A stretch of DNA of 64,000 nucleotides from Haematobacter missouriensis (GCF_000740775.1 NZ_JFGS01000008.1:1-64000); one strand, 5' to 3'. Counted from the stretch's first letter, positions 44,766 to 54,693 are shown. Made by a program: numbers and translations. The notes: generated from the letters alone by a model not told the origin.

Positions 44766-45500
44766 CCGCTCCCTTCCGCGCGCGGGCCAAAGATCCAGAC
44801 GTGGGGTTTGCATCCTGCAAGGGCTGACGGGCCGCTCCCTTCCGCGCGCGTCCAAAGCCTACCAGCTTTGGGTTCACGCCCCTCTCCGCCGCCATCCCCA
44901 GCGCGTGCAGATCAAAGGTGGTGCCCCCGATTTTCAATTGTGCCTTGCGCCGCATCCCGGGCGTGCGGGTCAAAGCCCACAATCTGCGTCCCGGCGAAAA
45001 GGCCGTCCGGCCATTCCCCGCGCGTGTGGGTCAAAAGCAATGGAGATCCACCCCTCGCGCCCGTCCGTGGCCCATCCCACCTGCGCGCGCCAAACGCCAG
45101 ACAGAAGAGATATTATCCATGCCCATCAGCCATCTCCCGCGCGCGTACGGACCGAACCGGGTCGTGCCCCGGCCGCCGCCAGCCGGAAGGCCCATCCCAC
45201 GCGCGCTCGTCCCAAGCCGGGGCGGTGGGAGGACGGCCGTGGAGTTCGAGGCCATCACCCCGCGCGCACGGGCCAAGCCAATGCGCGCCGCCGAGCCACC
45301 CCCGTCCTCCGGCCATCCCCCACGCACCCGGGCCAAGCTGCGGCAGCGGGAGGGTCGCCATGGATTTCGAGATCATCCGCATGCGCGCGGACCTAGCCTA
45401 GAGGTCTCCTTGGCGTTGCCGTCCAAGAACCATCCCTCGCGCGCGGGCCAAGCGCTCCTGTAGCGGTGACATCCCCCATGCGCACGACCAAAAGCTAAGC
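44766..45500 (-). CRISPR. Degenerate CRISPR-like array, about 13 repeats, 60-bp period, type I-E-like
   Basis: A 25-29-bp repeat with core CATCCCCCGCGCGCGCGGGC recurs with its TCCC block at 44771, 44837, 44895, 44955, 45015, 45075, 45135, 45195, 45255, 45316, 45376, 45433 and 45472. Eight consecutive intervals are 60 or 61 bp. The intervening 31-35-bp segments are unrelated to each other. The repeat is GC-palindromic and, read on the reverse strand, resembles type I-E repeats (CCCCGCG...CGGGGATG). Repeats differ from one another at many positions, and no cas gene is visible, so this appears to be a relic. Several open frames across it are artefacts of the 60-bp period. The alternative is a coding or non-coding minisatellite. 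Confidence 0.6.
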
Positions 45501-45717
45501 ATCGCGTTCGGCCTATGGACCCGTAGAGATCTTGCCGGAGCGTATCACGCCCGCGCTGCAGCCCTGGATTCCGCCAGAGAAAACGGTGGGGTGAGGAGCA
45601 TGCCGGGAACCCCGGCAGCCCCCTCTACCGGGAATGCGAGTTCCTGACAAGGTCGCCCCCGCCGCAAGGAATTGCCCATCCCGCGCGACGGGCAGCCGGT
45701 TATCGCGATGCATGCCG

Positions 45718-46650
45718 TCAGGCCGTGGCGGCCTTATCCACGTCGCCCTTGTAGGAGTCCTTAAGGCTGGCAAGGTTCAGCAGCATCGTGGCTGCGGGCG
45801 CCGTCATCCCGTGGCGGTGGATGGAGGAGCGGACCCACATGCTTTCCGTCCTGCGGCTGCCGGACAGGGCGATCACTTCCCGCGCGATCTCCAGAGGCTC
45901 ACCCACGAAGATCGGGCCGTCCAGCAGCCGGATCTCCTGATCCGCGAACAGGCCGATGGCAGGGCCGCGCACCGGGAAGGGATCCTGCTTGTTGGTGTAG
46001 CAGAACAGCACGCTCAACATCTCGAAGGGGATCACCGCCTCGCGCCAGCTTCCGACGGCACCCCGGTAGGCCGGCGACGGTTCGGTGATGCGGGAGAGCT
46101 TCTCGGACAGGCTGAACGGGTAGAGATGGCCCATGTTCTGATCGAAGCCCATGGAAATCGGGCGGCGGGGCGTCCGCATCCCCACCCGCACATCGGCGAG
46201 GATCCGCGCGCCCTCCAGCGGCGGCAGAGCCGCCATTCGCTCCTCCAGCGCGGAAACCGGATGATCGGGACCGATGGAGAGGCTACCGCGCAGGATCTCC
46301 GTCCCGTCCTCCCGCTCCATGCGGATCTCGGCCTGGTCGGGAGCGACCTGCCGCGCCATGGCGCGGAGCCGGTCACCCTCGAACGCGGGGTTGCGGAAAT
46401 GGGCGGAGATACAGCCCGCCGCCAGCCAGCGGTCTCCGAACAGGCGGACGGCCAGCGGGTCGAACTGGCTGAAATGGGTCGGCCCCTCGATCGTGCCGCC
46501 CTTGAAGCCCAGTGTCTGCGCCGCGCGGTCATCGTGGATGGAAGCGTGGCCGTCATAGTTCTGGGCAGAGAGCATCTGCGCAGGCGCGCGAAGTGGCCCT
46601 GTCAGCCAACCATCGGTTTCGGTCAGCGGCGTGGGAAAGAGGCTGGTCAT
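45718..46650 (-). CDS. MaoC-like (hot-dog fold) dehydratase/hydratase family protein
   Basis: The 310-aa protein resembles double hot-dog acyl-CoA hydratases. ASIHDDRAAQTLGFKGGTIEGPTHF in the N-terminal half is like the MaoC active-site region in which an Asp/His pair binds water. Catalytic identity is inferred from these residues and from the acyl-CoA synthetase gene upstream on the same strand. AAGGAG precedes ATG 46650; a TTG five codons earlier is less likely. The 463 bp separating it from the synthetase hold no gene I can support. Confidence 0.7.
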   Translation of the reverse strand: MTSLFPTPLTETDGWLTGPLRAPAQMLSAQNYDGHASIHDDRAAQTLGFKGGTIEGPTHFSQFDPLAVRLFGDRWLAAGCISAHFRNPAFEGDRLRAMARQVAPDQAEIRMEREDGTEILRGSLSIGPDHPVSALEERMAALPPLEGARILADVRVGMRTPRRPISMGFDQNMGHLYPFSLSEKLSRITEPSPAYRGAVGSWREAVIPFEMLSVLFCYTNKQDPFPVRGPAIGLFADQEIRLLDGPIFVGEPLEIAREVIALSGSRRTESMWVRSSIHRHGMTAPAATMLLNLASLKDSYKGDVDKAATA

Positions 46651-47113
46651 CTCATCTCCTTGCAAGGGTTACCCGCCGGCTGGATCTGTCCGCTGGCAGG
46701 AATAAGCGGGAGGGTGCTCCGCGGCCGGGCGCCATGGAGGGGGGGGATAGCTCCCCGTCCGGTTTCCGTGGGGCCGATACCGGCGCGCCGCCTTTCCCAT
46801 TGTCCGCGGCAGAGACCGCACACGGCTCCGGGCCGCCGCATCCTGCGCATCGGAGCGGCCGCGGCGAAGTGAGGCGGCAGCCGCAGGCAAAAGCTCTGAT
46901 CAGACGTCGACCGGCACAGGCGATGGCGGAGTGCGCTCACCTCCTGCCGCAGAGAGAGACACCCTTTCAGACGGACACACCGTTGCAGACTGTGGCGCCC
47001 CTTCGAACTGCCACGCCCATTCACCGGGTGGCCGTCGCTCGACAGATGACCCAGAGACCCGCCGAGGCTCCATCGCCCGGCGGGCGCAAGCACCGGCATC
47101 GCCAGAACCGCCA
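46651..47113. other. Intergenic region, no gene seen
   Basis: This gap lies between the synthetase stop and the MaoC-like start. A 155-codon reverse frame covers it but is Arg/Gly/Ser-rich without any domain or ribosome-binding site. The CAGACGGACACACCG and CAGACTGTGGCGCC words near 46970-47000 are weak internal repeats. I found no operator or promoter I could defend. Confidence 0.5.
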
Positions 47114-48847
47114 TCAGGATCCGGCGGGTTCGGGCGTGGGCAGGAACTGGGGCAGATCGGTCTTGCGGACCTTGCCCGTCGGCGTGAGCGGCAGGGCGGC
47201 GATCACCACGATCTCCGGCACCTTGTAGGCCGCGATACGCTCGCCCAGCCAGCCCGCGAGATCCGCCGCGGACACGCGGCCCCGGTGCTCCTCCTTCAGT
47301 TCGACGAAGGCCACGGGCACCTGACCCTTTTCCGCATCATCACGCCCGATGACGCCGCTGCCGACGACGGCGGGATGTTTGCCCAGCAGGCCCTCGATCT
47401 CCACGGGGAAGATGCTCATGCCCTTGACCTTCAGCATTTCCTTGCGGCGGCCGAGGTAGTGCAGGAACCCCGCGCTGTCGATCACGCCGATATCGCCGCT
47501 GTGCAGCCATCCGCCCCGGAGCGCGGCAGCACTCTCCTCCGGCTTGTTCCAGTAGCCCTTGAGCAGCGCGGGTGTCCGCACGACGATCTCCCCCTCCGTA
47601 TCCGGCGGCAGGATCTCCCCGGTGTCGAAGTCGCAGATCTTGAACTCCGTCCCCGGTATCGGCAGGCCGACGAACACCGGCTGCGCCTTCAGGTCGTAGT
47701 CGTCGTCCTGCATGCCGGTGGTGAAGGTGTTGGAGGTATGCGTCTCCGTCATCCCCCAGCTCGATTCCGCGAGCGTGGTGCCGGTCAGGTCATGCCAGCG
47801 CTGGCGGTACTCCACGTTCAGCTTCTTCACGAAGGAGGTGACACGCAGGCGTTTCAAGCAGGACAGGTCGAACTCGCCGAAGCGGGGGTGGTCCATCAAC
47901 TCCACCGCGCCATCGACCATCATCGCCATGCTGGTCACCCGGTAGCGGTCCACCGCCTGCATCACGCCCAGCGGATCCCAGCGTGACAGCAGCACCAGAG
48001 GCCGCCCGGTCACCGCCGGAAACACCAGCGCCGCATTTTCGCCCGCGATCCAGAATTCCGGGAAATAGCTCAGGAAGATCAGGGTCCGGTCGCCCGCCAT
48101 CGCGACGGACCAGTTGGCGGCACCGGTATAGAGCATGTCGCGCTGTGTGTGGACGCAGCCCTTGGGCATGCCCGTCGTGCCGCCCGTGTAGTTGAGCGCC
48201 GCGACCCCGTCCAGATCCGCGCCGCTGACACGCTCCTTCGGGGCGGCGCGGACAGCCGGCAGGAACGGCTCCGCTCCCGCCATCGGCGCGGGCGGCTGGC
48301 GCACGAAGCCCGGCACGTTGAAGGTGGGTTGCTCCGGGACCAGTTCGGAGAGGCTGGTGGCGAACACCTTGCGCAGCCGGGTTTCCGCCCGCACCTCATC
48401 GACGACGGGAAGCAGGGTATCCTGCGCGACGATCACCTCCGCGCCGGAATCGTTGAGGTGGTAGGCAAGCTCATAGCCCTTGGAGAGCGGGCTGATCGGC
48501 ACATGCACCGCGCCGAGCTTCAGGATGCCGAAGAAGGCGATGTGGAACTGCGGACAGTTGGGCAGGAGGACCGCCACCCTGTCGCTCTTGCCGATGCCGA
48601 GGCCCTGGAGAAGATTGGCGAACCCCTCGCTCAGCCGGTCGAGCTCGCCCCAGGTGATCTCCGTCCCATAGTAGATCAGCGCGGTCTCCGCCGCCTTCGT
48701 ATCCCCCCAGTGGCGCAGATAGTCGGAAAGCGGCCGTTCCCCCAGCGGATAGGTGATCTCGGCGGGCACGCCCTTCGGCCATGACTTCGCCCGTCGCGCG
48801 GCCAGATCGGCCAGATATCCGGTTTCGTCTATCGTTGTGCTTGGCAT
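47114..48847 (-). CDS. AMP-dependent acyl-CoA synthetase
   Basis: The 577-aa class I adenylate-forming enzyme activates a carboxylic acid to its CoA thioester. It has the P-loop NYTGGTTGMPKGCVHTQ, the AESSWGMTETH adenylate motif, LHSGDIG and the C-terminal catalytic Lys in TPTGKVRKTDL. The YFPEFWIAGEN segment is typical of medium- or long-chain and aryl-CoA ligases. The start is ATG 48847 with AAGGGA upstream. It follows the ABC permeases by 148 bp, so the imported substrate may be its acid. Confidence 0.93.
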   Translation of the reverse strand: MPSTTIDETGYLADLAARRAKSWPKGVPAEITYPLGERPLSDYLRHWGDTKAAETALIYYGTEITWGELDRLSEGFANLLQGLGIGKSDRVAVLLPNCPQFHIAFFGILKLGAVHVPISPLSKGYELAYHLNDSGAEVIVAQDTLLPVVDEVRAETRLRKVFATSLSELVPEQPTFNVPGFVRQPPAPMAGAEPFLPAVRAAPKERVSGADLDGVAALNYTGGTTGMPKGCVHTQRDMLYTGAANWSVAMAGDRTLIFLSYFPEFWIAGENAALVFPAVTGRPLVLLSRWDPLGVMQAVDRYRVTSMAMMVDGAVELMDHPRFGEFDLSCLKRLRVTSFVKKLNVEYRQRWHDLTGTTLAESSWGMTETHTSNTFTTGMQDDDYDLKAQPVFVGLPIPGTEFKICDFDTGEILPPDTEGEIVVRTPALLKGYWNKPEESAAALRGGWLHSGDIGVIDSAGFLHYLGRRKEMLKVKGMSIFPVEIEGLLGKHPAVVGSGVIGRDDAEKGQVPVAFVELKEEHRGRVSAADLAGWLGERIAAYKVPEIVVIAALPLTPTGKVRKTDLPQFLPTPEPAGS

Positions 48848-48995
48848 CTCATTTCCCTTGTTCGGGCGCACGGTTCGGCTGGACGGTGGCAGCGCCCGCG
48901 TCACGGAGGGCCCGTGCGTCAACTCGTGCGTCAACTCATGCGGGGGGCCGGAGGGCCGCCCGCCCCTTCTCCCCCGTCCCCTCTTCCCGCGCGTC

Positions 48996-49871
48996 TCACT
49001 GCTCGCGCGATGTCGGATCCAGCGCCTCGCGCAGCGACTCGCCGAGAGCGTTGAACGCCAGCGCGGTCACGAGGATGGCGATGCCCGGCGCATACATCTG
49101 GGCGGGTGCGATCTCCATGTAGAGGTAGGCACGCGCCAGCATGGAGCCCCAGCTCGAATCTGGCGGCTGCATGCCGAGGCCGAGGAAGCTCAGGCTCGCT
49201 TCCGCCAGCAGAGCGACAGCCATCAGCATGGTCATCTGCACGATCACCGGCTGGATCGCGTTGGGCAGGATATGGTGAAGCAGGATGCGCGGAGTGGAGG
49301 CCCCGAAGCAGCGGGCGGCGTCCACATACAGCTCCTGCCGGAGCACCAGCGTCCGCGCCCGGACGAGCCGCGCGAGCTGCGGCGCAAAGACGATCCCCAC
49401 GGAGATCATCGCATTGGTCAGCCCGATACCGAGCGCGCCCGTCACCGCGATGGCGAGCACGATGGACGGGAAGGACAGGAAGGTGTCGATCACCCGGCTG
49501 ATGATGGTATCCGTCCAGCCGCCCGCATAGCCCGCGATCAGCCCGATCGGGATCCCCAGGAGCGCAGCGACGCCGACCGCAAGGAACGAGGCATAGATGG
49601 AGGCGGAGGCGCCATAGACCAGCCGGCTGAAGATGTCGCGGCCCAGATCGTCGGTGCCGAGCAGATGCGTCATGCTTGCTGGCTCCAGAATCGCCATATA
49701 GTCCTGCGCCGTCGGATCGTAGGGCGCGATCCAGCGGGCCAGCAACGCCGCACCCACGATGATCGTCAACGCGATTGCCGACAGCAGAGTCCGGGTGTCG
49801 TGGCGCAGCCAGTTCCACACCGGCTTCCACCGGGTCTCCTGCCGCATCGAACTGGTGGAAATATCGGTCAT
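48996..49871 (-). CDS. Dipeptide-type ABC transporter permease (DppC-like)
   Basis: The 291-aa permease has the diagnostic HLLGTDDLGRDIFSRLVYG segment and the EAA loop LYVDAARCFGASTPRILLHH near residue 185, with about six membrane segments. ATG 49871 overlaps the stop of the DppB-like gene by four bases. It is part of a second complete Dpp-type importer (48996-54543), read from the ATPases toward the permeases. Confidence 0.92.
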   Translation of the reverse strand: MTDISTSSMRQETRWKPVWNWLRHDTRTLLSAIALTIIVGAALLARWIAPYDPTAQDYMAILEPASMTHLLGTDDLGRDIFSRLVYGASASIYASFLAVGVAALLGIPIGLIAGYAGGWTDTIISRVIDTFLSFPSIVLAIAVTGALGIGLTNAMISVGIVFAPQLARLVRARTLVLRQELYVDAARCFGASTPRILLHHILPNAIQPVIVQMTMLMAVALLAEASLSFLGLGMQPPDSSWGSMLARAYLYMEIAPAQMYAPGIAILVTALAFNALGESLREALDPTSREQ

Positions 49872-50827
49872 TTCTGGCTGATCCTCGGATCGAGAACGCT
49901 ATAGAGCATGTCGGTGACGAGGTTCACGAGGATCACCGTCACCACCATCACGAGCACGATGCCCTGCACGACCGGGAAATCCCGTTGCAGCGCCGCATTG
50001 ACGATGGAATTGCCCATGCCCGGGATGGCGAACACCACCTCCACCACCACCGTGGCGGCGAGCGTGCGGTTGATGAGCAGGCTGATCACGGTCAGCAGAT
50101 TGACGCTGACGTTGCGCAGCCCGTGCTTCCAAAGGATCACCGCCGGCGACAGGCCTTTGGCATGAAGCGTGCGGACATATTGCGAGGAGAGGATCTCCGT
50201 CAGGGAGCTGCGAAGCTGACGGGACACCTCGGCGATGCCGCTGGAGGCGAGCGCCAGCGCCGGCAGCGTCGAATACCAGATCGCCTGCCAGATGTTGTCG
50301 AGCGGCGAGACGAAGCCCGTCGCCGGAAACCACATCCTGTTCAGGGCGAAGGTTGCGACGAAGATCATCGCGATCCAGAAGTTCGGCAGCGCGATCCCGA
50401 TGGAGGAAAGCGTCATCACGAATCCATCCAGCCGCGAACGGGGACGGCTCGCCGCGAGAATGCCGAGCGGCACCCCGACCACGATGGATACCACGACGGC
50501 ATAGAGCACGATGAACAGCGTGTTCGGAAACACGCGTTTCACCGTTTCCAACACCGCCTCCCCCGACAGGAGGGAGTTCGACAGATCCCCCGTCACCGCA
50601 TGGCCGAGCCAGGACAGGTATTGCACGATGAACGGCCGGTCGAGGCCGTAGAGCGTGCGGATCTCCTCGATCCGCTCCTGGGTGGCGTTCTCACCGGCGA
50701 GGGTGATGGCCACGTCGCCTGGCAGCAGCTTCATAAGCGTGAACACCATGAAGGTGGCGAGGATGAGTACCGGGATGGATTGCAGGAGCCGATTGACGAT
50801 GATCCTGCGGTGGACCTTGGTCAGCAT
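49868..50827 (-). CDS. Dipeptide-type ABC transporter permease (DppB-like)
   Basis: The 319-aa permease starts with a cytoplasmic basic segment (KVHRRIIVNRLLQSIPVL), then the LLPGDVAITLAGE loop and TQERIEEIRTLYGLDRP, classic for DppB relatives. The EAA loop SQYVRTLHAKGLSPAVILWKH is near residue 220. It follows the binding-protein gene by 33 bp. Confidence 0.93.
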   Translation of the reverse strand: MLTKVHRRIIVNRLLQSIPVLILATFMVFTLMKLLPGDVAITLAGENATQERIEEIRTLYGLDRPFIVQYLSWLGHAVTGDLSNSLLSGEAVLETVKRVFPNTLFIVLYAVVVSIVVGVPLGILAASRPRSRLDGFVMTLSSIGIALPNFWIAMIFVATFALNRMWFPATGFVSPLDNIWQAIWYSTLPALALASSGIAEVSRQLRSSLTEILSSQYVRTLHAKGLSPAVILWKHGLRNVSVNLLTVISLLINRTLAATVVVEVVFAIPGMGNSIVNAALQRDFPVVQGIVLVMVVTVILVNLVTDMLYSVLDPRISQK

Positions 50828-50860
50828 GGGCGACCTCCGCTGTTGAGCCGCATGTCGGGA

Positions 50861-52441
50861 TCACCCGACACGCGTGACCCCGTTGAACTTCGGCTTGCCG
50901 AGCAGGTTGGCGGTGAAATTTTCCACGCCCTCGACGTAGGCATCGACCTCGTAGCGGACAGTGAGCGGGATGGAGATGGCGGACTCCGCCCCGAGCTTCT
51001 GTGCCGTGGCGAGGGCGGCCTTCCGCTCCGCCTGATCGGCGGTGGCGCGGCTGGCAGTGATGGCGGCTTCGAACCCGTCGGGAGCCGCGACCTTGCCGGT
51101 GTTGAAGTAGGAATTCTGCGAAAAGACCAGGTCATAGGACATGCTCGGGTCCGGGCGTCCCGTCCAGGCGGACAGCAGCGCGTCGCCGATCTTCTCCGGC
51201 CCGAAGAAGCGACCGGAGGATTCCGCGATTGGCGCGTTGGTGAACCGCCCCTTCACGCCGATCCGGGCAAGCTGGCTCATGATGACCTCCTGCCGTTGCA
51301 CGGAGGCCTGATCGGGATAGCCGCGGAAATCGAGTTGCAGCCCGGAGACACCCGCCTCCTTCATCAGCGCCGCCGCCTTGTCCGGGTCATGGGCGTTGAG
51401 GGTCTGAGGCTCCGCCGAATAGGCCCAGTGCGTCTTGGGCAGAAAGCCGTAGGCCGCCTCGCCCACACCGGCCTGTGTCGCCAGCAGGAAGGCATCCCGG
51501 TCGATGGCGAGGCTCAACGCCCGCCGCACGCGGGGGTCCTGCAACGGCCCGCGCCCGGCGTTGAGATAGATGTTGTAGATATAGAGCGTCGGCGTTTCCA
51601 TCAGCGTCAGGTTGGGTGTGCGCTTGATGATGGGGATCTGGCGCTCCGAGAGCTGGTAGCAGATCTGCGCCTGCCCCGACTGAACGGCGCGGAGCCGCGT
51701 GGTCGGTTCGGGCACCACCAGCAGTTCGATCTTGGCCATGCCGGGCGCGCCTTGCCGCCAATAACCGGAATAGGCCTCGCCTGCGACCCGCTCGCCATCT
51801 GTCCAGCCAGTGAATTTCCACGGGCCCGCACCCACGGGGGCGCGGTCAACGCGGCCGTCCTCGGCTTCGCTGAGCGCCTTGGGGGAAATCATCATGCCCG
51901 CACGGTCCGAGAGGATGAGCGGCAGCGCGCTGTCCGGCTCCTTGAGGCGCAGCGTCACCTGCAGCGGGCCGGTGACTTCCACGCTCTCCACCGTTTCCAG
52001 ATCGGCGCGGATGTTCGAAACGGGTGCTTCCCTGCTGCGATCGAGGTTGAGCTTCACCGCCTCCGCATCGAGCGGCGTGCCGTCGTGGAAGGTCACACCC
52101 TCCTGCAGGTCCAGCACCAGCGTCTTCGGGTCGGTGAAGGTGAAGGCCCGCGCAAGCCCGGGAACAGGTTCCAGCGTGTCGGGCGTCCAGTCGATGAGCG
52201 TATCGTAGAAGTTGAACAGGAACACGTGATCGGAGCCGGAGCCGCCCGTCGCTGGATCAAGGCTGGACGGGTTGGCATTCGCGGCCACGGTCAGCGTGCC
52301 GGTGGTCGCCGCGCGCAAGCCGCCCGGCAAACCGACGGCGCCTATGGCCGCCGTGGCGCCCAGGCCGATCAGGATCTGCCGGCGGCGCATGTCGGGAAGC
52401 AGCCGGGCGATGTTGCGACGTTCCTCAGTGGTGAAGCTCAT
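50861..52441 (-). CDS. Dipeptide-type ABC transporter substrate-binding protein
   Basis: The 526-aa SBP_bac_5 protein has a signal region MRRRQILIGLGATAAIG preceded by 17 residues, suggesting twin-arginine export. The mature start LTVAANANPSSLDPATGG and the segment LVLDLQEGVTFHDGTPL are family typical. Its neighbours make it the receptor of the second Dpp-type importer. The substrate is probably an acid or acyl conjugate, since an acyl-CoA synthetase and carboxylase are nearby; that is inference. Confidence 0.92.
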   Translation of the reverse strand: MSFTTEERRNIARLLPDMRRRQILIGLGATAAIGAVGLPGGLRAATTGTLTVAANANPSSLDPATGGSGSDHVFLFNFYDTLIDWTPDTLEPVPGLARAFTFTDPKTLVLDLQEGVTFHDGTPLDAEAVKLNLDRSREAPVSNIRADLETVESVEVTGPLQVTLRLKEPDSALPLILSDRAGMMISPKALSEAEDGRVDRAPVGAGPWKFTGWTDGERVAGEAYSGYWRQGAPGMAKIELLVVPEPTTRLRAVQSGQAQICYQLSERQIPIIKRTPNLTLMETPTLYIYNIYLNAGRGPLQDPRVRRALSLAIDRDAFLLATQAGVGEAAYGFLPKTHWAYSAEPQTLNAHDPDKAAALMKEAGVSGLQLDFRGYPDQASVQRQEVIMSQLARIGVKGRFTNAPIAESSGRFFGPEKIGDALLSAWTGRPDPSMSYDLVFSQNSYFNTGKVAAPDGFEAAITASRATADQAERKAALATAQKLGAESAISIPLTVRYEVDAYVEGVENFTANLLGKPKFNGVTRVG

Positions 52442-52507
52442 AGGACACCCTCCCCGGTCTCCTGTGGCCGCGCTCAGGCGGCAGCGTATGACTCTGACTC
52501 GCCGCCT

Positions 52508-53515
52508 TCAGGCGGCGACCGTGAAATCGAGCTCGCCCGCGAAATGACAGGCGACGAACTGTTCGGGCCGCATCTCCCGCCATTCGGGTACTTCCGCCGT
52601 GCAGCGCGCCGCTGCGAAGGGGCAGCGCGTGCGGAAGCGGCATCCGCTGGGCGGCGAAATTGGGCTCGGGATTTCTCCCTTGAGCTGCATCCGGCGCGAG
52701 GTGCGCATCGCCGCGGGCAGCGGCTCCGGCTCCGCCGAAAGCAGTGCGGCGGTATAGGGATGGAGGGGCCGGTGGATGATATCCTCCGTATTCCCCAGCT
52801 CCATGAACCGGCCCAGATAGGTGACAGCGATCCTGTCGCTCACATGGGCGACAACGGAGATATCATGTGCGATGAAGGCGAAGGACAGGCCAAGGTCGCG
52901 CTGCAACGCGTTGAACAGGTTCAGAATCTCACCCCGGATCGACACGTCCAGCGCCGCCACCACTTCATCGCAGACGACGAATTTCGGCTCCAGCGGCAGG
53001 ATGCGGGCAATGTTCACCCGTTGCTTCTGCCCACCGGAGAGCTGATGGGGATAGCGCTCCGCCAGATCGGCGCGAAGCCCCGCGCGGTCCAGCGATTCCA
53101 TTGCCTTGCGCCGCATCTCCTCCCGGCTCATCCCGCCCTTGATGACCATCGGTTCCATCAGGCTCTCAAGAATGGTCTTGCGCGGATTGAGCGATGCGTT
53201 CGGGTCCTGAAAGATGATCTGATAGCGCCGCCGCCGCTCCCGGTATTCCTTGCGCGACAGGCGACGAAGATCGTCGCCTTCATAAAGGATATCGCCCTCC
53301 GTCGGCTCGAGCAGTCCGGCCAGCGCCCTGCCGATGGTGGTCTTGCCGGAGCCGGATTCGCCTATGATCCCGAAGGTCTCCCCCGCGAGAACGGAGAAAT
53401 CGACCCCGTCCACCGCCTTCACCGTTTCCGTTCCGCTGTTGACGGGAAAGCGGATGCGCAGGTCGCGGACCTCGATCACGGCGTCACGCGCCGCTGTCAT
53501 GGTGGTGTCCCTCAT
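52508..53515 (-). CDS. Dipeptide-type ABC transporter ATPase (DppF-like)
   Basis: The 335-aa ATPase has Walker A GESGSGKTT, LSGGQKQRVNIARI and CDEVVAALDVS (Val in place of the DEP proline). The C-terminal oligopeptide-transporter domain carries cysteines GCRFRTRCPFA...C, like the cluster-binding motif of DppD/F. Its ATG overlaps the stop of the DppD-like gene by four bases. Confidence 0.92.
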   Translation of the reverse strand: MRDTTMTAARDAVIEVRDLRIRFPVNSGTETVKAVDGVDFSVLAGETFGIIGESGSGKTTIGRALAGLLEPTEGDILYEGDDLRRLSRKEYRERRRRYQIIFQDPNASLNPRKTILESLMEPMVIKGGMSREEMRRKAMESLDRAGLRADLAERYPHQLSGGQKQRVNIARILPLEPKFVVCDEVVAALDVSIRGEILNLFNALQRDLGLSFAFIAHDISVVAHVSDRIAVTYLGRFMELGNTEDIIHRPLHPYTAALLSAEPEPLPAAMRTSRRMQLKGEIPSPISPPSGCRFRTRCPFAAARCTAEVPEWREMRPEQFVACHFAGELDFTVAA

Positions 53516-54543
53516 GCGACGGCTCCTTCCAGGTCGAGATCGTGCTGCCGCCAGCAGCGGGCCATCCGGTCCGGGCCGGATGGCTCCAGCGTCTGCGGTC
53601 GCTCGCATCCGGCGCGGGCGAAGTCGCAACGCGCACGGAAGCGGCACCCCTCCGGCATCTGTGCGGGGGCGGGCACGCGGCCCGGGATGAACGCCAGTTC
53701 CCCCCGCTTCTGATTCAGCCGCGGCAGCGACCGCAGCAGCCCCGAAGTATAGGGATGGCGCGGTTTCAGCAGCACGTCATCGACGGGCGCATCCTCAACG
53801 ATCTGTCCGGCATACATCGTCAGCATCCGGGTGCAGGTCTCGGCCACCACGCCCAGGTCATGGGTGATGAACAGCAGCGCCGTTCCCGCCTCCTCGCTCA
53901 GCCGGCAGAGCAGATCCATGATCTGCGCCTGAATGGTCACATCCAGCGCGGTCGTCGGCTCGTCGGCGATGAGGAGTTGCGGACGGCAGATCAGCGCCAT
54001 GGCGATCATCGCCCGCTGGCGCATGCCCCCTGAAAGCTGGTGCGGATATTCGTCATACCGCCGCTCGGGTGCAGGAATTCCCACGTCGCGGAGCGCGTCG
54101 ATCGCCGCGGTGCGCGCATCCGCCCGGCTCGCGTCACGGTGGAGGCGGTACGCCTCGCTGATCTGGTCTCCGATGGTGAAAACCGGATCGAGCGCGCTCA
54201 TCGGTTCCTGAAAGATCATCGCCATGCGATTGCCGCGCATCTGCCGCAGGCGGCGGGGCGGCATGGTCAGGACGTCCTCTCCCTCGAACATGATGCGGCC
54301 ACCCAACCGGGAGGTGCGGGGCAGCAGGCGCAACAGCGACAAGCCGGTCACGGACTTGCCGCAGCCGCTTTCCCCGACCAGACCGACGCGTTCGCCGCGT
54401 TGTATGGTGAAGGAAACGTCCTTGGTGATCTGCACGGCGCCAAAGGCGATGCTCGCCCCCTCGACGCTCAGCAGCGGCGTATCCGTTTCCTTGCCGGTAA
54501 CCGGACGCGACCCTGCGTCGGGCTGCGCATAGGCAATGGTCAT
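53512..54543 (-). CDS. Dipeptide-type ABC transporter ATPase (DppD-like)
   Basis: The 343-aa ATPase shows Walker A GESGCGKSV, LSGGMRQRAMIAMAL, LLIADEPTTALD and FITHDLGVVAE. Its C-terminal domain has the cysteine motif GCRFRARCDFARAGC. ATG 54543 has a GGAGGGGG site upstream and is the first gene of the importer operon; the regulatory palindrome at 54694 lies 150 bp ahead. Confidence 0.93.
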   Translation of the reverse strand: MTIAYAQPDAGSRPVTGKETDTPLLSVEGASIAFGAVQITKDVSFTIQRGERVGLVGESGCGKSVTGLSLLRLLPRTSRLGGRIMFEGEDVLTMPPRRLRQMRGNRMAMIFQEPMSALDPVFTIGDQISEAYRLHRDASRADARTAAIDALRDVGIPAPERRYDEYPHQLSGGMRQRAMIAMALICRPQLLIADEPTTALDVTIQAQIMDLLCRLSEEAGTALLFITHDLGVVAETCTRMLTMYAGQIVEDAPVDDVLLKPRHPYTSGLLRSLPRLNQKRGELAFIPGRVPAPAQMPEGCRFRARCDFARAGCERPQTLEPSGPDRMARCWRQHDLDLEGAVA

Positions 54544-54693
54544 GATCCCCCTCCCCTGCAATCGCAACCGCGGATCAGTGCCGTCCGACCGGGGGTCGGC
54601 CTGATCCGGGTATTTGCCGACAGCGGCAAATGTCGCGGCGGTCGTTGCATGGCAATCCTCCCCGACGGCGCGCGCCCTCCCCGGCGCATACCG

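Noticed and set aside
44755-45463. Three overlapping forward ORFs and two reverse ORFs over the repeat array
   Set aside because: Their products are 20-residue periodic Arg/Pro/Gly peptides that arise from the 60-bp repeat period in high-GC DNA; none has a ribosome-binding site or domain.
46647-47114. 155-codon reverse ORF between the MaoC-like and acyl-CoA synthetase genes
   Set aside because: It has no ribosome-binding site or recognisable motif, and a low-complexity basic composition.
49775-53713. 1,312-codon forward ORF opposite the second importer operon
   Set aside because: It is antisense to five clear ABC genes with conserved motifs; GC skew at third positions keeps the opposite frame open.
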